A program made the position numbers and the translations under genes. A stretch of DNA of 64,000 nucleotides from Plecoglossus altivelis (Eukaryota > Chordata > Actinopteri > Osmeriformes > Plecoglossidae), in NCBI GenBank assembly GCA_036571765.1, contig BROE01000022.1, forward strand, positions 9,083,575 through 9,147,574, written 5' to 3'. Every line of letters begins with the position of its first letter. Within the stretch, counting starts at the first letter, position 1. Under the pieces are notes generated by a model, which saw nothing but the letters and a program-made list of their open reading frames with translations, was not told the origin of the DNA and did no database searches. Of the stretch, positions 36,801 to 49,238 are shown piece after piece.

Positions 36801-37923
36801 AGTATGTCTAAACATCCTCTTATATGCTTGACTTGAATGCTGATGTCTTAGTTTCCTATGACTCTATGCTTGTCTTTGTCTATGTCTTTCACTCTGGATC
36901 CATTAATTAAGTATATCTTATCTATGCTTGTTGATTTGCATGAGATGTTACTTAGATTGGATTATTTGTATCTGATATTGGATCTTTATGCGTCTCAGAG
37001 TGGACCAATGATGAGAGAGATCCTCCTAGGTTCCCCAAATGACAGAAGTACCAGGTGACTTGAATCTGAATCTCAACTGCATGATTGAATGCCATGAAAA
37101 TGACTGCTATCTACCTCTTCATCACCTACATTCACCCACATGACTCACATGCATGTTCATGCTAAACTCACACCTCCAACTTTGTTTTAAATATCTATTA
37201 TTTTTCCAGTGTAATCTAGTTGGGGTTCCCCATCGTGCTTGTTAATGAGAGACAGGGCGAATCACAGCCTGGAATGATTATGGATATCGTGTCAACGCTA
37301 ATCAAGAATAACCCACAACCAAGTGTGACAGTGGAGACTGGTGTGTGATTCCATTTTATTGTTGTAGTTTAGCTTTCCACTTTCTTTCCATTTCTGGATT
37401 TAGGTACAAAGGTGCACAGGCCATAATAAGTACGAACTGTTGACGTCGCGTACACCTTCGTACCTTGAAACATGGCCTAAATTACACGCAGGCCTCGTAA
37501 ATGCTGTTATAAAATATATTTTTACTTTCCTACCTTGAATTCTTCCAAAATTTTGTAGGTTTTTCCCCGGTATTCACAAAAGTTTTTGACCTCTTTGCAT
37601 TCGGGACAGCATCCATTGTGCTCCACCTTTGTGCACTTGGGGTGTATCTTGGGGCACTCCGGTTGGTCACACACGGGTCCGTCCTCGGTGCAAACGCACG
37701 GGCAGTTTGAATGTCCTGGGAAGAACCGTTCCCCAAGTTTGTACACAAAACCGCTGTCATCTACACAGCCTTTACCCCGGTAGTCGTCAAAAATTATGTT
37801 GTCGTTTACAGTCCGCTCGGCCTCGTCTGCTGGATAATCCTCCGGGCTGACGGACGCCGCTGACACCGTGACAGCGTTCAGAGCGAGAAGGACAACACAG
37901 ATCGCTGGGAAGAAAGGGCCCAT
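27662..37923 (-). CDS. vwc2l: VWC2L (brorin-like), secreted VWC-domain protein, complete
   Basis: Secreted, mainly neural protein related to brorin (VWC2), thought to modulate BMP signalling. Coding exons in transcript order: 37923-37534, 31589-31460, 27813-27662. They join in frame to 672 bases, 223 residues (human 222). An N-terminal hydrophobic signal (PFFPAICVVLLALNAVTVSA) is followed by an acidic spacer with EDYPADE and DNIIFDDYRGKGC. VWC domain 1 has ten cysteines (C53-C109), the second starts at C116 with ten more, and a shorter third region has six (NCFAGTTIIPAG, WWKPAQC). The start at 37923 has a good context (A at -3, G at +4) and gives the signal peptide. The protein is very like human VWC2L through the cysteine domains, diverging mostly in the signal peptide. 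Confidence 0.96.
27822..27893 (+). repeat. GGGA/GA-rich tract at VWC2L exon 3 acceptor
   Basis: Purine tract on +; read in the VWC2L sense it is a pyrimidine tract beginning about 9 bases from the exon 3 border. Confidence 0.85.
27894..31312. other. VWC2L intron 2 (bulk)
   Basis: No exon or RNA gene recognised. Contains a short GA repeat at 29690-29698, a G-rich stretch near 30861-30880 and a non-repetitive block about 30930-31200 that could be a regulatory element. Confidence 0.5.
31313..31450 (+). repeat. GA-rich microsatellite next to VWC2L exon 2 donor
   Basis: About 140 bases of GA/GAAA/GAC repeats ending 9 bases from the exon 2 border. It is CT-rich in the VWC2L sense. Confidence 0.92.
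31460..31589 (-). CDS. vwc2l: VWC2L coding exon 2 (VWC2)
   Basis: Acceptor TCCCCAG, then PSPCEWCRCEPNNEVHCVV through YEPEQCCPICKN, donor GTAAGCC. A CT-rich tract (GA on the + strand) follows the donor within about 10 bases. Confidence 0.95.
31590..37533. other. VWC2L intron 1
   Basis: 5.9 kb, AT-rich on average. I see no exon, RNA gene or clear mobile element; open frames present look random. Confidence 0.5.
37534..37923 (-). CDS. vwc2l: VWC2L coding exon 1 (signal peptide, VWC1)
   Basis: 130 codons from MGPFFPAICVV to KTYKILEEFK, donor GTAGGA. Contains the whole first VWC domain and the first cysteine of the second. Confidence 0.95.
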
Positions 37924-37940
37924 CCTTCGCCACGGTATTC

Positions 37941-38845
37941 CTATTGCAGTGGAGAAGAGGAGTCTAAGATGAACTGACTTTCCTTTTTCCCATTTTGAGC
38001 TGTAGCCTGTGGAGGAAGAGAAGGCTGTGTTGGGCATGTGCTGAAAGAAAACATGCTGCAATATGCATTCAATGCAGGTGTATGATCAGTGATATACCGT
38101 ACAATTGTATATTTTGACACCTTAAATAGGTTGGTGAAGGTCATCAAAGTAACTGTCAATGAAGGTGGAATTACTATAAAATCAATGTGTGTGTGTGTGC
38201 GTGTGTGTGTGCGCGCGCGCGTGTGTCTGTGTGTCTGTGTGTGAGCTAGAGAGAGAGAGTGATGTGTGTGCGTATATTCGCGCAAATGTTGATGAACGAC
38301 AGGGGGTAGAGTGGGAGACTTGTATAAAGTGATCGCTGCAATTCTGAAAGAAATTTTACCCACGATTGTTTATCATTCACAAGATTTTTTATCTTATTGT
38401 TTAACAACTTTAAATAGCCTGCTTATGTATTGCTAATGGACAGTCTTCAAACAGGTATTTATACCGATTTGTGCCGCGTATCTTGTCAAAATGAATCTTA
38501 ACTCCATTCTTATGAATTAGGGTCGATGTTGATCTCCATGGTTTTTGCTAACTGCGGAGAGGGCGTTAATCCAAACGTATCGGCCTGAGCGATATGAGAA
38601 ATGAGCCATCCCTGATCATTGAAGCAGAATCCAATTGCTGCATTTTGACCAATCTCTTAAACTAAAACTGTCAAGATACTTACAGCATTGACAAAGTGGT
38701 TCTGTTATGTTACCAGATAGCCTAATTCGATTTGAAAAATCCTAATTTCAAATAATTTTAAACAAACAAGGCAGAAAAAGGGTGAGGTTTTCCCTTTGCA
38801 TTTGTCATGTGTACATGATTTGGATAAGGTGTATTACGGACTCAC
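37941..38845 (-). other. Candidate intron in VWC2L 5' leader
   Basis: On the minus strand a strong acceptor (CTCCTCTTCTCCACTGCAATAG) ends 17 bases before the VWC2L ATG. Upstream, a consensus donor CG|GTGAGT has its border at 38846/38845. Together they suggest a roughly 905-base intron and an untranslated upstream exon. Not proven. Confidence 0.4.
38186..38260 (+). repeat. GT/GC repeat with adjoining GA repeat, Z-DNA-prone
   Basis: (GT)n interrupted by an alternating GC block (about 38210-38221), then a GA run, 260-340 bases upstream of the VWC2L start codon. Confidence 0.92.
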
Positions 38846-39484
38846 CGCGCTTAACTGTATGATTCCAGTTAGTTGGATTCGGGATCAACAGAACCCGATA
38901 TTCGGCGAAGCAGATTAAACACAGTTTGCAACTCAGATAAAAGTCTGGGTAAGATCAAAGGGCTCCAAAATATAGGATAATCCCGTTAAGTGGGTAATGT
39001 TCTTAAAACCAATTAAACATCAGACCTTTGTGTGCACTGATGCTCGTTTGCAGCACCAGCGTTGCGAAATCCATACGTAAATTGGTCTGATACATGATTA
39101 TTCCTTGCCCGACTCCAACAATAGCGTAATTAATGTCAACAAGGAAGCGATGGTTGAGAAGGTCTGTAAAAAATGCGATTAAGGAATTTTCCGTTCGTTT
39201 TTGCCAATCAGAATATTTTAAATAGCCTACTTCCAAATGCAGTAACAATGTGGTTCGATCTTGGTGCGTATATCCAAAGCTTGCAAGGCAAGAGAAACCT
39301 TAAAATTCCAAACGTGCAACTTTAAGTGCCAGCTATTTTGAATGAAGAGAAATTAAATCCTTCCATTTTTAATGGCATACAAAGCATCTTTAGTCCATTA
39401 TTGTTCCTTAAGCAGTGAAATACAGCTCGTCAATACCAGTATCTCCATCAAACATGGCTTATTGACTGTTAGTTGAATATGCTG

Positions 39485-39730
39485 AAGTGAATCCCGTTGA
39501 AATCCGACCACAAGAAACGCAGCGAGGAGAAGAGTGCAGAGGCGTTTCGCATCATCATTGTGCGAGAGAAGACACTCTTCGACTTCAGCACCATGGACAG
39601 CGGTGTCTTCAGCGCTGCTGCTGCTCAGTCGCGCGTCCCACTAAGCACGGCGGAAGCTGAAGTTTCTTCAACCCATTTCAATGACCAGGAAGGCAAACGC
39701 GACCATTGGAGGCTACATGACATTTGAAAT
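39485..39730. promoter_or_regulatory. CpG-rich patch upstream of VWC2L
   Basis: A short stretch with many CpGs (ACGCAGCGAGG, GTCGCGCGTCC, CACGGCGG, AACGCGACC) in otherwise AT-rich flanks, 1.6-1.8 kb upstream of the VWC2L ATG. It may be the promoter or first exon. A 76-codon open frame on + has no recognised relative. Confidence 0.4.
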
Positions 39731-42617
39731 CTCTCGCTTAAACTCAATTTGGACAAATAAATATAACACTGCAGTACCATACAAAGGCAACGCATGCAGT
39801 GTGTGGCGTTAAAAAATAACGTGGCCATGGTTTGTGAGCAAGTAACTCAGTAAGCAACAGAGAAATTCTTAACAGACTTTTGGTCATTTGACTTGCTGTA
39901 GGCCCACACAATATTATGTTCACATTTCAGCACACTAGCCTATCTGCCTTTCAAATAATTGCCCGTAGGGGCCACTGCCTGCCTGCATTCAGAGTCAAAA
40001 TAATGACGATTGAGACGAAGCCAACATAATCAGTCATCATAGATATTACTAATTGAATATGCGATCATACTCAGGAGCCCTGGGACCTGCGTTTAGTGCT
40101 TAGTTGTCTTAGTTATATTTAGAGATCATTTGTGCATGAACTGTTGCTAAGAATCTTTGCAATATCTGCTTTAGGTTTGTCTCTCGCTTCATCACTGCAA
40201 CAGGTTGTCAACAAGACATTGAACAAACTCACACAATTCTGAAATTTCTGCAAATGATCCAGAATTACTTTAAGTATATTTACTGTTGACAATGCTCTAA
40301 TCAACTCTCACAATCTATACTTCATTGTGTTCAGGAAAATATTGTGTTATCTCAATGAACACAGCATATTTGCATAATGGAGCATGGAGTTTGGTATTTG
40401 ATATTTTCGAGTCAAATTTTCTGCCTGACTTAAAAATAAGCAATGCCAGAAAATTACATATGGCAGTTTAAATTAACTAAAGGTCCATGCCTTGGAAAAT
40501 CCATAGAAAGCCCAACTTCGCAGTGTCCAATAGACACGCAGCACATTTGTAAATTGGAACAATATGATTTTAACACTATAAGCCATGTGCAGAATAAAAC
40601 ACAATGGGCCAGCATGTGGCCAGAAATAATTCACATTGTTGTAAAATGAAAACACAGAAATAACCTTCATAAGGACTCTCTTCCCTGCCCGTAAGTGAAA
40701 ATCTAGATACCTTAATGGAGATTGCTTAATGAAAACTCAACTTTAATCTCAGGGCATGATAGTGTTCATACTCACACCCAGGACTGTTCAATCTCAATGG
40801 AAACTACCCGTATGTAAGTTTGAACTCCAACCCACAATTCCGCTTACTAAACAGATATTTACTAGAACTAGGTGTGATGGAAACCGACTGGTTTGGAACA
40901 GAGTGGCACAGCTCTACTCTACCCAGTCACAATAAGTGCAGTCAGTAGTCTATGCATCGAAATGATGGACTGTGCAGACGTGCATGTATCTGTAGACACC
41001 TTGTTACTTGTTACTCCTTGAAATGTTTTCATGTTACATGGGAGTGTAAACAGCAGCAGGCTCTACAGTGCCTGTCAGGTCTGTTCAGCATCAGCCATGT
41101 CTGAGCCCTGGATGGATGACTTCCCTGTTCTGTAATGGAGCAGTGTTTTCTCACTTTTTTTAAATAGCAATGTGTTAGCAGCTCCCCATAGCCATGTTGC
41201 ACTAATTGGCTCCTAACCCTCTAGCTCCCCCCTTTCAAAGGTTTCCCGAGAAAGGGTGAGTCCAAGCAATACATGTAGGTCACATTTCTCATTACGAGGG
41301 CTCATACCAGCTGAGTGTGCTCTTAAGTCAATCAGGCTGCGACGTAACGGCATGGCTCGGAGGCAGGCCGATATTTGGAGGTGACACAAAACTGATACGT
41401 GGCTGCTGCTGTGACAGCAGTCATAACAACATCATGTAGAAGTACTTGATTCGTATGGGGTGCTTTCATAGCCAAGGTGAGAAGTAGCCAGAGCAAAAAT
41501 GACAGTGTCCGCTTCCTTTTAAGAATGCTTGAGCACAAGGATAAAGTTGGGCTGCTGAAGTCATTTTTACACTCAAATTGAACCTGAATTCGTTGCATTT
41601 GGAATCGCTTTTCATCAGAATTGCTTAGTTGCACAAACTAATCATTTCTGTGGCTCATGAGTTTCAGTTTGCACAACACAATGCTATCCAAGATGGCCCT
41701 TTTCTTACACTCCACTTTCACAAGGAGTTACCCAGTTCATCAGTTACTTACTCCTCTAACAGAAGCCGTTACCAAAAAAACTTCTTCTTTTCCCTCAACC
41801 CTGGGCACCCTTCACCTGGTAAGATCTTAACAAGACCTAACAGGCCTTGCGTTGCTCAGAACACGATATCACTCCCCAGAACTAAAAGACAGGCATGTAT
41901 TCTCAGTCCTTTATGCTTAGATATGCATCACGACAGCCCCCATCCATCTCGCACATCATTGTCCATGCTGTTGACCTGTTTTTCAAGGCCAGAAACACTG
42001 ATGACTTGTGAAGCTCTTCACCTCCCCCTCGCAGTTCTTCCGTAGCCTTCTGGTTTGTCGTCGAGTGGGTCGGCATCACGCCTGAGCAAGGGTATCAATA
42101 ATTGAGTCTGACATTGCACTCTGGACCACACTGGGTTGCAGGATATGTTGTTTCAGATATTCAACATCTGCTGCACCACTTGGTCCATTAGTCTCTCACT
42201 TTCGTTCAAGAACAACACCGGCAGAAGACACAAGATTTTACAGTGCATGTAAAGTTTCTATAAATGTCACTAGCAACATCTTGCAGGTTAGTGTACAGTG
42301 CATGTTGGCATTCTTTTTTGACGCCACTTGTTCTTAATGTCCTAAATGGGTGTAATTCATTTAGGGCATGGTTGAAAGGAGGAATGGAACAAAAGCTCCA
42401 ACCACAGGAATTATTCCAATTCAATTAGCTAATGGAGGACCCGAATGTTTCCTCCCCACCGATTCTTTCTTCAATGGTGAGTTCACAGCAGAGACTGTAA
42501 CCATGCCATAATGGTTTAGCCATTAAGGCCACATTTATAGACTGCTAGCAGGTCCTCACCATTATATTCAGTCATGGCTATTCATGCCTCCTTCATAATC
42601 TGAGTCTAAAATAGCCT

Positions 42618-42652
42618 TGAGAGAGAGTGAGAGAGAGAGAGAGATCGAGAGA
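42618..42652 (+). repeat. GA microsatellite
   Basis: Short imperfect GA repeat in the gene-poor region. Confidence 0.85.
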
Positions 42653-45600
42653 TGTTTTTGATGACTGATCTTTTCAGTCATTGTAAACAGCTAAAGTACT
42701 CCTTTTTTTGTTATGTATGTTTCTGTTCTACTGATCTATCAGTAAGTCATCCAGTGACAAAACCTTAAAAAATACATTTAAAAGATCTTCCGGAAAGAAG
42801 AAATAGAAAAGATAATTTATCTGAAAAATCAATGCTCACATGTACATTATGTATGTAGTAACTGTTTGGCTGTGACAAATGTAATCCTTTGCGGATTGAC
42901 AGTTCCTCACTGGAAAAGAATGCAGGAAAACCTTGAATCCCTCCCTGTTAGGCTTATTCAAATAAAATACGGTTCTCTGACAAAGCACACTTTTAATCCT
43001 ATTATGATCAATATGATGCCATTCTAACATTATGATACAGAATGAATCCATGTGTGAGCATTTAATATACATCCTATCTTCAGCTATGCTGAATGATAAG
43101 ATACTGCCATCGTATTCAGTAAAGTCCTTTATCTGTCAGGGATACACATAGAGCAGGAACATTAAGTAGGGAAATATTGTAAGCCGTCTCAATACATTTC
43201 ACAGTCTACTTATTATTAGTCATATCTATGTTTAAATGGAGTTCCTCAGGGTTCAAACGTGCCAGTTGTCCACCTCACTCAGGGAGTGAGTCATTCTCAA
43301 CTCATCTCCATCTCCCTCTGCTGCTGTAGCCAGCTGACTGTATTACACGGGGCAGTGACTTAGGCATTTAAAGAGCTTTGCCGTAGCAAAGAAAGCTCAG
43401 CATCCTTTTTCTTTAGGGTGAGTCAATGGCATGCTGTCCATGACGGGGGAAGAAATCCACGTTTTGGTTTCAGTTCAGCAGAGGATCACAGTCTCACCCT
43501 GGTACTTATTAGCCTGACCATGGGTAACTGTCCCCCCGTGGCTGCAGGCATTTTCCACCGAGTTAGGCTAAGAGCCCTGGCTACCTCCCCCCTCCAGGGA
43601 GGAGGGCTGGACCCCTGTTCTGTCTCTCTAGGCTGATGCTGCACCACGGCCGAGAGAAGGAGGCCGCTGAGCTTGACTGTGTCATCGTCACGGCCATAGA
43701 GCTGAATTGGCCGCAGGGAAGACAGGAAGGATAAAGGCCTTGTAGGCAGCATCGCCTGCTTGTTTTTAATCAGAGCCTGACACAGCTGGGGGAACTGGTG
43801 TAAACACTCTTTCAGTGATCACTGACACCGATTGATCAGGGAAGACCAAGGAGGAAATACAAATGTGCTGGAGGGTTGAGAACAAGGATTACGAGGATTA
43901 GAGCTACAGATTTTTTTCAAAGCTTCTGTCCAGGTACAACTGAAAAAATAAAAAGTCAGACATGCCTGGTGCTTCCATATTTCATGAGTGCAACATTATC
44001 CTGCTATTAGTCCGTCAAGTTAAGTGATGACCCACCTACTAACAAAGTGCCACTGACATGTAATGTGCATGTGCATCTTGACAACCAGGGAGCATGAGGG
44101 ACCTTTCCTAATGCTTGTTTCTGCTAACATGACATGTGGGAGGGGGAGCTCCAGCTACCCAAGGGCCAATCAGATTGATTAAGAACGTGTGCATGCCATG
44201 TCAGGCAGTGTCTTGTGTATGTAATGTATTCTGTGTAATCAGCTTTGCTTATGCTCCTCCTCTGTGAAAGGAGGACGTACCGTCATCTCCTTGCCTGCCT
44301 TTGAGAGCACGCTCCTGGTGTTGCCACAACAACTTAAACTGCTTATAATGAAGGTGCAGTGATGTGTGTGCGTGCTTGCGGGGGATGAGTCCACACACCA
44401 GGGTGAACAGGCTCGACCAATGAAAAGGAGTTGGTTTTACCCATTGATGTTCCGGTAAAGAGGACCGCCACCTCCGTTATTGTCAACCCCCATAAACCCC
44501 CTGGCCGTGTGCTCTCTCTCTCCTAGGGCACTAATGGAACAGCCAGGACAGCATGATCATCTGCGGGCCTGTGTGCAGAAAAGAGGGATTTATTTCGCCA
44601 GTGGAAGGGGAAAGCATACTGAGGGGAAGCAAGGTTTTGCATACTGAGGCAGACCTGTGGACCTCATTAAACCCAGCCAGAAAGGAGAGGATGAGGCAGA
44701 GGCAGGTTGCTGAGGTACAGAGGCAGCAGCTGGGGAGGCAGAGTAAAGCCTTGGTGATTATATAGGGTCAAAAATAATGACCTTCACTTTGCTTTGTCTT
44801 CACAGGACTAGATATTTGAATGATACACATTAATACATTTCTCCTGAAAACATGTTGCAGTAGTGATATTTTGACGTACATTTTAGCTGTAAATCTGGAT
44901 TTAAATGGCATTAGGGTGCTATTAGATACTGTAATAGCCGATTAAAGTAGATTTTTCAAAATAAATGAAAATATATTTGTGTTATTGTTATTATATAGGC
45001 CAATTATTGTTTGGATCAAGACAGTTTTGTAAAGTGGAGCAATGTGTGCATTTCTCCAGATTTAAATGAACAGGTGGACAATGTCTCGATGCTAAACAAG
45101 TCAACAAGTGGATACATGCAAATATGAGTCTACCTTCATATATCTAAATATAAAGTTCAGAGCCATCGCTCGAATGTTGCTGTTTGATAGCATTTAGGTG
45201 TTATTTTCGTAAAGGAAAAGGTACTGTGACAAGATGCAATATTATTGTAACTTTCTATGGAGGAAGAGTCAGGGTTGAAAGTGCTTCCCATTACCTCCCT
45301 ATACTACACTCAAACTGAGACTCAGTGGAAGCCCTGATTTGCAGATGAACCCGACTTCTTTTCACTCAGGGAACTTTTACCCCTTCATCTTGAAGTGCAT
45401 CCCCTCACCACTCCCCTGTGCAGTAGGAGTTCAATGCGTGAAATTCCTCAGTGAGATGGATTCAGTCACTTGCTACTTTGATTTTGTGTCAATAGGTTTT
45501 AGTCAATACAGAATACCATAATGAAACATTTTTGTATTGCCTCTCTTTCTCACCTCTTCAATACGGAGTTTTAAGCTTTTAGAGGGGAGTGTGGAGTCTC

Positions 45601-47762
45601 CTTCAGGGGGAAGAGGGGTTATCCCCGTGAACAAACTTAATTCCTGCCCTCTGGTTGTTTATATCCATTGTATGAAAAAGGTGATTTAGAGCAGCAAATG
45701 GAGACCAATTCTAAGCATTTCAAAAGAAAGTCTGCTGTTGTTAGCAGCAGCTCAAAAATAGTCACTGAAAGGTGGTGGTAACTACTGCATAATTAACTAA
45801 TACTTTCACACACTGTCTGTAGCAGGCCTCAGGCTTTCGGTAGCCATATCCACAGTCTATCTATAGTTTAGTCCACACTTCCATTCAAAATCATTCAAAA
45901 GTGATTATTTGTATATTTATACTGCGTCATAATTCATCCAAATCCGTTGGTGCATCAACCCATATTGTAAATACCCTGCTACTGGCAAAAGGAGAACATT
46001 TGGTAGAAGTCATTTGGTGTTGATTTGTTGCAAGATAAAGTCTGCTTCATCCTGTGAATTTCTAAACCACTTTTTCTCATATTTGCTTTTTTATTAAGCA
46101 GTCTTCAACCCTATATCTTCTTCCTTTACTGCTGGAAACTTTAAAATGGGTTAGAAGACAAAACATTTTATTCTGGTTTTTGTTGGTTTTTGGGTTTAAT
46201 AAAATGTGGTCAGAGAGCAACATGAAAATAACTTGCCTAAAACATGTTACAAAACCCCTCAAATGCACCAGGATTATTAAACTCCTTTGGAGGGGAAAAA
46301 AGAAACGCCAGCACAAACCACTCAACAAACCGCAATTTGCTTTTTCACATGATGGAGGTATAGTCATTCTGGCAGTTTTAAAATGTAAAGTCTTTCGCTA
46401 GAGAGACAGTTAGGTACAGTGGTGCAGAGGCAGGAAGAAACAGCGTCAGACAGACTGCTCAGAGCTATTATTCTAATCCCTGTAATGAGGCTGAGTCATT
46501 TCAACACAGCTCCTAAGGGAGGAGATGCATTGCTTTGTCAAGTCAAAAACGTCTTCCGACAGAATGGGCAACACATTACTGTACACCCAGCCTGTCTCTG
46601 TCCCCCACTTTGGCACGAGAAGACATATTTTTGTTTCTCAGTGGAGAAAAAGCTTCCGTCATTGCATGGTGATGGACATGGGGACATAACAGTTTACCAG
46701 TCCACTGCCATAGCCAGTGGAAATTATGGGGTAGCCAATTCACCTTGGAGTTCTGGCATAAAGAGTCTGGGAGAGGACTGGATATTTTCTGTGCAGACAA
46801 TTTCCGAAGATGCAGGAAGCATCAGAGGCATGTCATCAAATGAACTCGTGATTTCTCTCCCTCTGCTCCCTCTTTGTTAATATGCTTTCATCATGCAAAT
46901 ATTTGCAGTGTTCTATCAGTGCCATCCCACGGCTTCTCCACAAGTATGTAACTTCAAAACAGACATCCGCTGAGAGCCATGTGAAGCAGCCAGAGCATCT
47001 GCATTCCTAAGTTGAGCCCCGAAGAGGAAGTCTTGGTTCCCCTAAACAAGCTTCTGATGGTGTGCTGCTTTGAACTGGTGAATGGCTGGCATTAAAGTTT
47101 AAACAACCTGGCACTTCTTCCTAGTTCTTCCCACATCAGGTTGCTCTGAAAGTTACACTGAAAAGGTAAGGTTGGGGAAGGGAACCTATCACATGGGGGA
47201 GAGGTACTGCAGGATACCATCCAAATATCCATTACTCAAGGATGTCAGGCAATGATTAGGTGGTGATAAAAGAACAGCATCCAACTGCATGAGAATTCTA
47301 CACATTCATCATATCTGCACATGGAAAAAATTTAGCCAAATTTATATCTGTATTGTCTCACAGCTTTTAATTCACCAACATTGTACATTTCCCTCTTGGA
47401 AACTTTTAATGACTATGCAGTAGGGTTAGCTTGTCTAGCACTCCCTCAGGAAACAGGCATCTGAACGGGCATAGATGGACACCGGAATCCCTTTAGCTGT
47501 CAAACATACAATACACAATAACCTTTAGCAAATGCCTATGGGAATCTCAGGTTCTGCATCAGTCGGGAAGAGATATACACAACAGACAACGACAAAATAG
47601 ACCCAAGCGACAGAGGACTGGGAGGCAAAGATTACACCCACGTAACTCTGTGAAACTTAATTTACACTAATCCCTCCATGTCTCCCAGCGACACCCCTTT
47701 CAAGACCTTTTAATTATGCCCTGGGCACCTGGGCTGGTGCCAGTGGCTCCCCACCTCTTCTG

Positions 47763-47793
47763 CTCTCTCTCTGTCTCTCTCTGTCTCTTGCTG

Positions 47794-47827
<34 letters not shown>

Positions 47828-47831
47828 CCTC
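47763..47831 (+). repeat. CT/CTGT microsatellite
   Basis: About 70 bases of CT with interspersed GT units. Confidence 0.9.
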
Positions 47832-49205
47832 ATGCAGAGTAAATATCCAGCTCCACAGTCAGGAAACCAGCCAGCAAAAGAACCGGCTAATTAACTAGCC
47901 CTTTAGTCAGCCATGAAGCCAAACAGGAGCAAGTCAGTCAGCCACGCAGCAAGCCTGCCGGTCTGCAAGCCAGTCTTTCAACTTGCCAGAGAGTCTGTCG
48001 GCTCGTAGGCCATCCACCCGTCTGTTTGCCTTCCCTTTGGCTATCCTCATTATCCCTAGCCTTCTACCTTCCCACCAGATGGAACCAAAAAGAATGCCCT
48101 TTTCCCAGCAGCTTTCTTTATTCAGCGGCCCTGCCGCCTCTGCTCCTCCTGCCCCATCTCTCTGCTAATTACTCATGCAGTAGATAAATAGATAGCTCCA
48201 TTACCATGGTTATTATCGCCTGTATAAGCCGGAGGCGTTGGCCAATTTCATGGCCCTGATGTTTATCAGTTTTCCTCTTTGCACATAGTGTATGTGTGGG
48301 CCTTAGAGAAAACACTCAGAAGATTAACTACTGGAGTCTGCTGTTTCTAGTTTTGCAGAAGAGATGTCCTTTGCATGACATGGTCTTCCTGTCTCCAGAT
48401 TTTATGTCACAAATTATTACATTTCTACTTAGGTACACGAATAACAGCTAATACTATTTATTTAAATATACACACATTTTTACAGTACTAATAATTGAGT
48501 GGTCCTCCATACATGTCACTCTCAGGGCTAACGCTTCTAAAAAAGACGAAGAAACAGTTCAAAATCTTTCTCACTCAGGAAGGGAAGGGTGAGAAAGGGT
48601 AATATGACAGCTTGGATAAAGAAGCTTGGCATAAATCTCCCTGTGAAGAGAGATAAAAGGAGCGAAAGCATTCTAGGCACTTTGGGTTAATTGCATTTGA
48701 CAAACAAGTCCATCCTTGCCTTCTGTGTTTTCCACAGAGGGTGCGCTCAGTAAGACAGAACAAAGTGAGGGATTGAGAGCCTAGGAACAGAGGGAATCTT
48801 CAATCTCTCCACTGAAGAGTAGGGCGTTGTTGGGATAAGACAGGGTCCTGCTTTGATCCTCAAACAGTCTTCAACTGACACACTCTTACTTTTTTGTCTC
48901 GGAGGACACAGGGAGTATTTGATTGTGATCTTGTAATATTGGCTGTGAAGAGTTAAACTGTCAAATATTAATTATGTATAATTAACGTCACCTTAAATCA
49001 GGAATTTTTTGTCAAATAAAACACCGAAACATCGAACAAACAGCAAGACAATATGAAGTACATACTTTATTTTCCATCAGTCAAGCTTGTTATGGTATTC
49101 ATGAATCCTGACTCCAAAACATTGGTCGATTCAACTTCATTCTTTGACTAGTTCTCAAAATTCCATCTGGTCTGGGATAATCAAACCACAAAAGCTTGAA
49201 CACGA

Positions 49206-49234
<29 letters not shown>
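49206..49234 (+). repeat. CA microsatellite
   Basis: Near-perfect (CA)n of about 29 bases. Confidence 0.93.

Positions 49235-49238
<4 letters not shown>

Noticed and set aside
39497..39727. 76-codon open frame in the CpG-rich patch
   Set aside because: No recognised relative; the openness fits a GC-richer promoter or leader region.
41629..42045. 138-codon open frame on +
   Set aside because: No recognisable similarity and no codon bias; expected by chance in 64 kb.
42239..42310. Repeated ACAGTGCATG word suggesting a small duplication or transposon end
   Set aside because: Only two short copies and no inverted termini or target duplication visible.
46419..46880. 153-codon open frame on + in the gene-poor region
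   Set aside because: No domain, signal peptide, transmembrane pattern or splice context; composition matches surrounding non-coding DNA.
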